Shown: in pieces, positions 44,469-53,000 of the stretch
Layout: each line of letters begins with the position of its first letter
Numbering within the stretch: the first letter of the stretch is position 1
Origin: Tubiluchus corallicola
Taxonomy: Eukaryota; Priapulida; Priapulimorpha; Priapulimorphida; Tubiluchidae
Length of the DNA stretch: 53,000 bases
Assembly: GCA_030141605.1 (NCBI GenBank)
Contig: JAQGDQ010000011.1
Coordinates: 870,066-923,065 of the forward strand
Direction of reading: 5' to 3'
Program-made: the position numbers and the translations under genes
Notes under the pieces: model-generated
Seen by the model: only the letters and a program-made list of their open reading frames with translations
What the model was told of the DNA's origin: nothing
Databases searched by the model: none

Positions 44469-44712
44469 CAGGGCCTATTTCAGGGTGGGGGGTAAGTGGG
44501 GATACTTCCCCGAGGCCTCACCCTCCAGGGGGGCCTCGCGCCGAGGTAACATTTTTTTGCTTTATGCGAACATTCAATTGTTCTTTCCTTTAACAACTGT
44601 ATAACTCCATACTTTCTCTTCGAAAATGCTTCTCCGGCGTTCTAGCCGTTCAAAAATTTTCTGGTGCTTCGCCCCACTTCCCCAGGCCTCGCTTAGGCTG
44701 AAGTAGGCCCTG
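44469..44712. mobile_element. hAT MITE with perfect 8-bp target-site duplication
   Basis: Left end CAGGGCCTATTTCAG; right end CTGAAGTAGGCCCTG, inverted repeats matching 14 of 15. The flanks are identical 8-mers ACTGTACG (44461-44468 and 44713-44720). The 244-bp interior is much more GC-rich than its surroundings (GGTGGGGGG, GAGGCCTCACC) and has no transposase. The intact duplication and near-perfect ends point to fairly recent insertion. Confidence 0.92.
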
Positions 44713-44764
44713 ACTGTACGTCCATTCTATGCTTTTTTTGTATTTTTATTCTATATAATTTCAT

Positions 44765-45115
44765 TTCGCTCGAACACAACGACGCATGTTTTCGCTTCTT
44801 TCTGTATTAACAGTTTTATATATTTGACTGTCTGTCGAAAAAATGTGTCTGCTTGTTAATTAAATGCTGCTCTATCAATAGAACAATTGTCTTAAAGTAC
44901 ACGCCTTTTAGTTGGTCGAGTTTAGACGGCTTAATTAGTGTCTTTATTACGAATTCACAAACATTGCCAGAAAGTAAAATGTCTAACGGATGTCTAACAA
45001 GTACGCTCGACGCTCAACCCAATCTTTTGCAGGATTATAAGACAGTATATATCTAGCAAGACATTGGAATTTAGGAAATGGCTTCAATCTCCTTTACGCA
45101 TCATCGCCTGTCTGG
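44765..45115 (+). repeat. Dispersed repeat R4, copy 1
   Basis: Direct counterpart of 46225-46590. Shared blocks in order: TTTTCGCTTCTT, TATTAA, AAAAATGTGTCTG, GTTTAGACGGCTTAATT, GTGTCTTTAT, ATTGCCAG, AAATGTCTAACGG, GGAATTTAGGAAATGGCTT and TTTACGCATCATC. Confidence 0.75.
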
Positions 45116-46224
45116 TGTAACACAGGTTAGCTAGACGGACAGAAATAAATGAGAGAGGAGTGCCAGAGAAAAGGAGAAAGAACAGTCAGGCTGAGTCACC
45201 GAATTTATTATTGAGTACCCAATTATATAAGCCAATGTTAAAGCAGGGACTAAAGCAAAATTGTTATTAAGTAAGCGCTGTGAAATAGTGTACAACTATT
45301 GTGCGTTTTTCTTTGAATTATATAATTAACAATGTGATTTAATACATAATTCTACTACTATTACCTAGTATATTATACATACATTATTTTTTAAATGAAA
45401 TACTAATGTTACTGTAATTTATTTAATTTTTCGACGAGAAATTTCTTGTTATAATTAATAATAAACATTAAACAGGTATCCATGTTTTATCACATATTTT
45501 CTGTTATGTGTACCTTCTAACGATTATCTGTAAATGTAACTGCAACATCATCGTATGTTAATTGTATACCATGCTCATACGATAACTTGAACGTTCTACA
45601 TCTGCACATGATCACTGGAACACCATTTTAGTAGTGTCAGGTAAATTCTGGAAAGACGTGGGGCCCCACCTATCTACTTATCCTGCTAGAAAAATGAGAT
45701 GGTTGGTGACAAGTTCTTATCCAGTTGTAATTTCGTATTAACTGTGGTTTTTTACACGTAAGAAGAATTCGTCTTAACAAGAATGTAAGGAAGCATTATC
45801 AGAATGTAGGCATAATTGTAGATTATTAAAATTTTTAAAGGACCTGGAAATATGATTAAGAAATTAATACCGATACTTTTACCAGAGAGAAGGAACGAGG
45901 CTATCGTTCTAATCGTTGAGCATAACGTATAAACTATAATTCTTGCTGAGAATCAAATCTCTGCGACAAAAACAGTGGTCACGTGCAATACGCTGATTGG
46001 GTAAATCTCGTGAAGAAAACGTCATCGGGAAATGATACACCAATCACCATAACTCAAGAATTTTTTTGCGCGTGTCTAGACAATCACTTTTGCGCGTTAC
46101 TTGCCAGCAACTGCGAGGGTGTCCGATATCCTAAATGAGGATGATGATATTTAATTTCAAATTTTTGCAATTTTGTTCAAAACAAAGACTAAACACGTTA
46201 AAATCAGCGGTAAAGATGCCAGAC

Positions 46225-46590
46225 TATTCGCGCAAGAACGACTCACGTTTTCGCTTCTTCCCGTATTAATATTTTTTACAGATTTCAGGAAAGATTTCTT
46301 AACTGTCTGCGGAAAAATGTGTCTGGAGTGCTCGCCACGTAAATGCAATTACAAGTGCTACATGTCTTTTCCTTTTCGGGTTTAGACGGCTTAATTTGTG
46401 TCTTTATAATGACACAAATATTGCCAGGAAAATAAAATGTCTAACGGGTGTATGTCACAAAATACGCTCAACTAGATCTTTGTTACAATTACAAGGCAAT
46501 ATAAATCTGTGCTAAGATACAACAAGCAATTAAAACATAGGAATTTAGGAAATGGCTTTAATTTGCTTTACGCATCATCAGTAACATAAT
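46225..46590 (+). repeat. Dispersed repeat R4, copy 2
   Basis: Same orientation as copy 1, about 1.46 kb downstream, with several indels. Either a dispersed family or two ends of a larger element; no protein was seen between the copies. Confidence 0.75.
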
Positions 46591-46599
46591 CTTAGGTGC

Positions 46600-47115
46600 T
46601 TCTGTTATGCAAAACAGCATCACTCATAATTTGATGCCATGTTCCCCGGTCTGCTGCCACATGCCAAGAATCTATGTCGTTTGTGTGTCAAATGGAGTAT
46701 TTAATAAGCCTTTCTTCTGAACATCCAAATATGTGATCAGCTGTTCTCCTCTTGGCTTCTTCCCAGGTATTATCCTTAGTGCTTAATGTAATGTTGTAGT
46801 AAGTGGAAAATCCTGTTGTAATATAATGGCATGTCCAATCCAACTAAGCTGACGCTTCTGTATGGCCTCACTCTATTCCTTCTTCGTTAAATTATATAGA
46901 TCCTGATTTGATATTTTCTTTGGCCATTTAGACCAAACATCTTTCTATATAGATTCCGTTTGAAATTGGAAGGCATCAGTTTGATTTTTCTGGCCAATTT
47001 TTGACTGTCCACAATTCTGTATTATACAAGAATGCAAGTTATGCAAGTGATGACAAAACACGTAGTTTAGTTTCTGTGGTGAGGTTTGTGTTTACGAAGA
47101 TGTTTGTAAGATTAA
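46600..47115 (-). mobile_element. Decayed LINE reverse-transcriptase tail
   Basis: Minus strand from about 47110 reads TNIFVNTNLTTETKLRVLSS, then LAFLYNTELWTVKNW, matching the LINE segment K-R-L-SLV-S-LLYG-E-WT after the polymerase core. In shifted frames it continues with NQDLYNLTKK, QKRQLSWIGHAI, IPGKKPRG and LITYLDVQKK, the usual R-LRWIGHVLR / GKRKRGRP-TYL order. Several stops and frameshifts make it a pseudogene. It resembles RTE-like elements and differs from the CxxC-bearing relics at 14361 and 28540. Confidence 0.75.
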
Positions 47116-47499
47116 CATATGTAGCCAACTCTGATATAATAATAATCGTTGCTTTATACATTACAAAACAAAATAATGTGCGTGCGCTGCCGTCTACGCA
47201 TGTGGCGCCACCTAGCAAACAAAATAGAACTTAAAGTGTGAAAATGACACATTTTTTATTTTCTATCATGATATGAGCATATTACAGGTAGTAGAAGTAC
47301 ATTAGCTTTTTGTGGCACTAATTTTATTGAAAGCACTTCTTATTCAAATTAGTGATGGCAAGAAAGTTTTCTACACATTCGAGTGTTTACAGTCTTTTTG
47401 GAGACCGCTTTTCCTTTTGCAGAAAATTTTCAGTATGTTCTTTCTTCTCTTTTCAAGAAAACTTTGTTAATAAGTAATAGTAATAAATCTTTGCGTTAC

Positions 47500-47984
47500 A
47501 GTTGTAACACTGCAAAAATTGTTCAGCATGCTCTTCTAGGCCTTTTCAACATAATACAGTGGACGGAGAAAGGTATGTTTGCCACACTTGGATCTTTACA
47601 GGGAGAATAGGAAGGACAATATAGCAGACAAAAACTGCCGAGGAATAATCAGTTTAATTCAAGATTTAGAATAAATTCTGCGCACATTTTAAAACCTGCA
47701 AGTCCCCAAAATCACACTGGTTCATTTCTGTGTAAAAACAAATTTACAAAAAATGTATGTACATACATTATTTTGCTCTTTTAAAAACATTAATTATTCT
47801 TTTATTATAATTATTGAAAATTTAAAGGTTTGTTCGCCTACAAGAACGAGCTTTTTGTCTGCTATATTGTCTACTATTCTCCCTGTAAAGGTCCAAGTGT
47901 GGCTAACATACCTTTCTCCGTCCACTGTATTATGTTGAAAAGGCCTAGAAGAGCATGCTGAACAATTTTTGCAGTGTTACAACT
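47500..47984. repeat. Fold-back pair with about 135-bp arms
   Basis: Arms 47500-47635 and 47852-47984 are near-identical reverse complements, separated by 216 bp. Both arms keep one frame reading SCNTAKIVQHALLG, then LFNIIQWTEKGM and TLG-LQGE, ended by TAG. I do not recognise this peptide. Confidence 0.8.
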
Positions 47985-48567
47985 ATCTTTGTTACTGAGC
48001 TAGGTGTTGGTGTTCTGTCTAGTGCTGGATTCCGACTCGCAGAAACATTTTGTTCCGATTAAAACACATAAGTGTTTAATAAATCTTGCAAACAATATAA
48101 AAATTATTTTAATTATTTGGACGCATGTTGACTTTGTTTGTGGTCCCAATGAGGTGTCTTATTTCTGTTGACGAGTTCTTAGCTGGCGCACCGCTTTGTT
48201 TTTGAAACAGCAGTATTAGCACTCATAACTAATTTTATGAAGATTGTGAACTATATACAGTTCCAACACTCTTTGGCGGGCCTAGTCTGTACTAATAGTC
48301 GTATACAACACATTTCAATCTTACAACAGCTTACTCAGTATTTTTGCTAGTTTACAACTTATTATCGTCGATTTCGTTACTATAACCGTTGCCGTTGCTT
48401 ATGGAATTGGCGATGCTGTTGTCGGTAAGTTTACTCCTGCGATATTGCGTAAAAGAAACACATAAAATTCCAAGTAAACTTCTAGAATTAAACCGCGACA
48501 TCATCATCGTTCTAGCCTGTCTAGGCAACCGTAATTGCAGTACAATGCCCTTGCATTCATCTCCTAC

Positions 48568-51500
48568 TCAATTTGTATTAATTTTTCTTTGGGAACTTTC
48601 GCCGTTTTTAGGCGGCATGAGCTTGGAATGTGACGCTTCGTCTCTGGTAATTTTTAAATCTTTTACTCTCATCGTCTCTTTGCCAATGAACGCACGCATA
48701 TCATCAGGCTGAAACAAGAGAACAGCCATTGCTTTAACTTTTGCTTAGTTAGTGAAGAGTGCTACGACTATTTTTTAAAAACTTACACAATGTATCTAAA
48801 TTTGTTTCAAGCGACTTACCGTTAAAGTAGCTACGCCTAACGATCATCGCGGGAGTTTAAATTTTCAAGTTGTATACAGCGTTGTTACCAATGCAAGCTC
48901 TGTGCGCAATAAGGCAGCATGTAACTGATAAAAAATTCATAAGGACTTTTTTAGCCTTATGTTAGTAAAAAAGGACAAAGGGATTTCTTTGTCCTTTATT
49001 ACAATAAGCAAAAGATGTGTTACTCCAATGAAGGCCTTAGTGAACTTCACAGCTTCAAAGAATTTGCAACAAAAATTGTGCATCTGTTCCCATAGCACAT
49101 CTTGTTCAAAAATTTAACGTGACATTTTAAAAATAACTAGAACTACTGATAATTACCGTTAAGCCTGCTTTTTGATAACAAAGAAGGAGTTCGGCAAACA
49201 TGGTTCTTTGTTGTGAGTAACTTCTCATCCACTGTGACTGTCTGGAAGTGTCATGGCGACTTTCACGATCGTCACTGCTCTCAATGTTTATTCTAAACAC
49301 ATCCAAGCGCAATCTGCAAATCTGTAAGAATTATCATGATCAAAAGCACGCAATAAAGAAACGCATTTTTATAATTTATTAATAAGTTGGTTCAGTAATA
49401 TAAGGCAAGCACAATGCTTTGCGACTGAAGTGAAGCAATGTTGAAGCAGGTCAGTGTATAGCTCGTTGCCGTTTAGGTTCAACACTAGCCCTGGACGGTC
49501 TCATTTGCCATGATGATTCTGGCTGTTTACCTCTTTGTAAGAAAATCTATACATCCGAAAGTGGCTAAGGTTTCTCAGCTGGTTCAATGGCTCATCTTAG
49601 AAGGACAGTTTTGATAATAACCGAGGTACCAGTCTCGCCACAAACATGACGTTGTGCAGGCCTTTCCTCTGAATGCTAAATTCCAGCGTGTCAAGTATTT
49701 TGAAGAACTTTGTTAAAATAAATATTGTGCAAAAATTTGATAGCTTCCGTTTTCTTGAACGGTCATCTGTCAACAAATAAATCAGCAAAACGCGCTTAGT
49801 TACATTACTAACAAGAACCAGTGAACCTCATAGGAAAGGACAACTATTAGTATTATATTTTTACACTTGTAGTGCCATTTATCGCTAATCAAAGTAAATA
49901 TCGAATGTGCAATTTTAATCTACATGCAAACCTACACATCTTTGCAATGCAAAAACTTTAAGTTGTTTTAGTAACTGAAAAGAGGCGCAGGAAGAAAACT
50001 CGTGGTGCCCTTTCTCAACTAGCTAAGTAAATAACAAAATTGCAGTTTCAAATTCTGTAATTGTAAAGATGAAAATGCTTCAAAAGTTAATTGAAGATGA
50101 GTGCAGAAAAGACTTGAGTTGTTAGACCATCTATCGAAAAACAAAATATGAAACTATACGGCCTACCTTTGGAATGTAAATACTGCAAGTTGTTACAGTT
50201 GTCGAAAAGAGAATGCAGGAAGAGGTAAGAGCAAACTTTTCAGTTGGATGATCATCCAAGAGGGCGGCCATGGCAACGGCAAATGCACTCATTACGGCTG
50301 CGTTGTAAATGCAAATGCCAACAGTACGTGAATCATTGAACGCTTCTAGATGAACCTATGCAATTATAATGAAACACCAGTTTAATAACTTGCAATTTGT
50401 GTGCTTATTAAATTGACTGGTTGAGTTGTTGGTAAGTTATTGGACAAGTTGGCTAATGCTTCGCTGAATGTTAAGCACTCAGTCAACCCAATTGACAACC
50501 AGTCGGTCAGTAAACGGTTTGACGAATAAATTGATACTTTGGTTGATCGGTTAATGGAACACTACTGATTGGACCGCTACGAGTGCATAGGTGTGAAGGT
50601 ATGAATGCACAGATGGACGTGAGGTCTTTCTAAGAAATATTAATTTCAACTGATTCTGCTGTAAGTATTGTTCAAAAACGTTGTTCTATGTTTGGATAAT
50701 GTTGCGATTGCAAGTTCTAAGAACAATGCATTTTTGGCAGCATCATTGACTAACGGATTAATTAATTATTAAATTAACTACTGTCAACAATAATTATTAA
50801 ATAAATGCATAATAACCAGCTAATAGGAAATTATTAATTAATTAATAATTCGAAGTTCAAATAGGAAATGTCACAGTTATTGCAATCATCTTATTCACTA
50901 ACAGCTGAGTTAAATGACTATTAACAGGTGAGTCATGCGTTTAGTTAAATCTGTTAATTAAATTTAACTAATTAGTTTACCTTAATTAATTGCATGTAGC
51001 TCCTACCTTTCTCGTTTCCCAGGCCATGAATGCACCAAACAAGAGCAATGCGCCATGTAAACAGTAAAAAACTCCAGTGAAATATCCTTGATAAATGGAA
51101 ACACATCTCACCACTATTAGTTGCTCCGCAGTGTCAGCTGCTTCATCGACATTCTAAAGAAAGCGATGTAATTTGAAATTTTGCTCGACAGGTGCCAGCA
51201 CAGGTACAGTATTGCAATTTTTTCAGATTTACTGCTTCACAGAAATGTAATTTTCACCTGCAATGGAAGTGTGACAAACTTTCTATGTAGAGGATCAACA
51301 AGAACCCAGATTGTTGACAGAGTCAAGTTTGCCAAGCAAAGTAGCAAAACCGTGAAGATCAAGGGACCATCCTTTACTGTCTACAATAGAAGTAAAATAT
51401 TAAGCAAATGTTGAGGAGAGGAACAATACACATTATTAGTTGTTTGCGAACATTCCTACAACATTTCTATCATTAGTGAACAGTTTTACACAGTAGACAT

Positions 51501-52015
51501 AAATATTATAGTTTACAGTACAGTACTGGTGTCTCCATCAACTGTCATATTTGTAAACTAGAAAGGGGTATTTTGTAATTTCTTCTCTCCTCCTCTTCGG
51601 CTTCAGCCAACCATGATTAATAAAACAAAACGCGTACAAAAACTATTTACTTCAACTAGTTAGCAAAGTCAATAGGTAGACAGACAAATAGACAGCCGCA
51701 AATAGACAGCAGACAGATGGATGGATTTTCAATTATCTAAATCTTTGAAATAGGTAAGTGTAATGCTAAGTAATATAAAGTTGTTTGAAAAGTTTTTTGG
51801 GATATATTTTAAAATTCCCTTTTCTTCCCCTATAACTGCATTTCATGTAAATTTAAACTTAATGAATAGTAATATTATATTCCAAGGGGCACATGAAAAT
51901 AACTCACCCTTTTTTCAAGCCGTTTGTTCATGAAAATATAATGTACACGCCATATCTTAATAAACAAAGCCCCAAAGACCAGAGACAGCCCAGCCGGAAG
52001 AATGAAGGGTGTGGC
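48568..52015 (-). CDS. GABA-B-type metabotropic receptor (class C GPCR), 3' part only
   Basis: Plasma-membrane G-protein-coupled receptor; vertebrate GABA-B receptors respond to GABA through a Venus-flytrap domain that would lie outside this window, so the ligand is unknown. Exons on the minus strand: 52015-51908, 51380-51258, 51153-51007, 50355-50167, 49321-49157 and 48708-48568; every intron is GT-AG and phase 0, giving 290 residues and a TGA stop. TM3 (about 3-24) ends in the GABA-B-like IKIWRVHYIF; TM4 about 42-66; TM5 about 101-121, followed by FMAWETRK; TM6 about 139-159, preceded by FNDSRTVG and containing IYNAAVM; TM7 about 167-187, ending SIYIPK. C94 in the second extracellular loop is where the conserved disulfide Cys should be. 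The intracellular tail is about 100 residues and shows no evident coiled coil. Subtype (GABBR1, GABBR2 or an invertebrate paralogue) cannot be settled. The last two tail exons rest on frame and splice sites only. Confidence 0.88.
48709..49156 (-). other. Receptor gene last intron
   Basis: Phase-0 intron (ACG|GTAATT ... TGTTTCAG), mostly occupied by repeat R1 copy C. Confidence 0.65.
48715..49000 (-). repeat. Dispersed repeat R1, copy C (partial)
   Basis: In the last intron of the receptor gene. Matches copy B in CTTAGTTAGTG, GGGAGTTTAAATTT, AGTTTTATACAGC-like and AAGGCAGCATGTAA blocks. It ends in a clean hairpin near 48968-49000 (AAAGGACAAAG / CTTTGTCCTTT). Confidence 0.7.
49322..50166 (-). 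other. Receptor gene intron between TM7 and tail exons
   Basis: Phase-0 intron (AAG|GTAGGC ... TTCTTACAG). Contains a minus-strand open frame at 49597-49788 with faint similarity to fatty-acid elongases, discussed in the findings. Confidence 0.6.
50356..51006 (-). other. Receptor gene intron between TM5 and TM6 exons
   Basis: Phase-0 intron (AAG|GTAGGA ... TTGCATAG). Contains degenerate TTGGTTGAGTTG-type simple sequence (about 50400-50560) and AT-rich palindromic sequence (about 50755-50855). Confidence 0.6.
51381..51907 (-). other. Receptor gene intron between TM3 and TM4 exons
   Basis: Phase-0 intron (AGG|GTGAGT ... TATTGTAG). Contains a short R1-like fragment (51775-51850) with the TTTTCTTCCCC block. 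Confidence 0.6.
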
Positions 52016-52097
52016 CTGAAAGAAATAAAGCATGAATTGAACGTGTTAAAATTATCTATCATCATTGTTGCACAAGCTCCCTATTCTTCTTTTTTTT

Positions 52098-52104
52098 CTT
52101 CTTC

Positions 52105-52187
<83 letters not shown>
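52098..52187. repeat. Compound microsatellite (TTC)n(ATT)n
   Basis: About 18 TTC units (one TAC interruption) followed by about 11 ATT units and a T run. The poly-Ser/poly-Tyr and poly-Arg/poly-Ile open frames on the two strands are artefacts of it. Confidence 0.97.
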
Positions 52188-52830
52188 TTTTTTTTAATTT
52201 TATTATTATTATTAACATTATAGAGAGCTTTTCGTTTCGGGAACAATGTGAAATAAATCTTTTTGCTGCGATTCTTTCACACTTTACCTAGACGTTTTGT
52301 ATAATAGCTAGGAATTATATAAGTGTAGAATCCCATTTTTCCGAGATATTTTATACGTTACCTAGGCATTGTGTAGAATTCTTTAAATGACTTAGTCACT
52401 GTAATCAACAGAACAATCAGTCCAATTACTGTTTTACTGGTAAAGGGCGTAGCATAAAATGCTGTTCTATCAGGTGGATTACTTTCAATAGCTAGGAATT
52501 AAGACTGCAGCCAAATTCAGTAAAATTTTTACGAACATTTTTCTTCGTAAGTTAACATATAAGAACGTTCTTAGCGCTAAGCACGAATTTATTAAACCAG
52601 TTTTGTAGAATTTTCTTTTACATGTAAGGCTTATAGCTGCGTTAACACAATTTGGCGTGCTGTGTATAGTTTAAATGCTATGACTGGTGTCGTCATGGGA
52701 GAAAAAGAGGTTAATAACAAAAATTTGATGCACAGAGAACGTATTTTTCGCAACAGATTAAAATTAGACCATTTGAATGAAAGGTTTTACGAAATGTAGC
52801 CTGCACAGCAGACCATGAGGCTTGCATACA

Positions 52831-52900
<70 letters not shown>
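52831..52900. repeat. (CT)n microsatellite
   Basis: Seventy bases of CT repeat with one TA and one CC interruption. Confidence 0.97.
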
Positions 52901-53000
52901 AAATTTATTCGACATTCTATAAAATGACTAGGAAAGTATCCATAAAATTAAGAATTACACACTTTGTCCAGAGAGACACTTGCATTGCATATAACGCTTA

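Larger units (their letters stand above)
40884..48567. other. Intergenic repeat field between NUDT18 and the GABA-B-type receptor gene
   Basis: Convergent intergenic space holding the NUDT18 3' UTR (AATAAA at 41398), repeat R1 copy B, a hAT MITE, two direct copies of repeat R4, a LINE relic and a fold-back pair. Stretches at 42780-44460 and 45120-46220 show nothing assignable. Confidence 0.65.
52016..53000. other. Upstream of the last visible receptor exon
   Basis: Probably an intron of the receptor gene; I could not find an exon for TM1-TM2. Holds the compound TTC/ATT microsatellite and the CT microsatellite. Confidence 0.55.

Noticed and set aside
52052-52291. Poly-Ser/poly-Tyr and poly-Arg/poly-Ile frames
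   Set aside because: Translation of the TTC/ATT microsatellite, partly overlapping noncoding flanks of the TM3 exon.

Overview
The window is AT-rich nuclear DNA from a multicellular animal. Genes carry GT-AG introns, the proteins are of metazoan type (a GABA-B-type class C GPCR, a NUDT18-type Nudix enzyme, fructose-1,6-bisphosphatase, USP5), and the non-coding space is full of hAT-type DNA transposons, MITEs, LINE tails and minisatellites. The introns and gene set look invertebrate or early-branching (sponge, cnidarian, tunicate and similar), but the sequence alone does not fix the phylum.

Layout. (1) 392-2800, minus: USP5 as one uninterrupted 802-codon reading frame. (2) 3539-12040, plus: a complete seven-exon fructose-1,6-bisphosphatase gene, head-to-head with USP5 (738 bp between start codons). 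(3) 12041-16179: intergenic, with a decayed LINE 3' end on the minus strand. (4) 16180-40883, plus: a complete seven-exon NUDT18-type Nudix hydrolase gene, most of its length being a 14.4 kb intron 4 that holds minisatellites, hAT pieces, a LINE tail and a long inverted repeat. (5) 40884-48567: intergenic repeat field with a hAT MITE flanked by a perfect 8-bp target duplication, a LINE relic, a fold-back pair and several dispersed repeats. (6) 48568-52015, minus: the last six visible exons of a GABA-B-type receptor (TM3 to C-terminus); its 5' part lies beyond the window. The remaining bases are probably an intron of that gene, with compound TTC/ATT and CT microsatellites.

The four genes share no pathway: ubiquitin-chain recycling, gluconeogenesis, nucleotide-pool sanitation and metabotropic signalling. 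The only visible link is the divergent USP5/FBP promoter region. Exon joins were worked out by reading frame, splice dinucleotides and family alignment from memory. All four genes keep frame through every junction, which is the main support for the models.

I found no convincing new multi-gene system. The least ordinary material is in the repeats: six hAT-related elements or relics, at least five dispersed repeat families with two or more copies here, a MITE that landed inside a minisatellite, and two fold-back structures.
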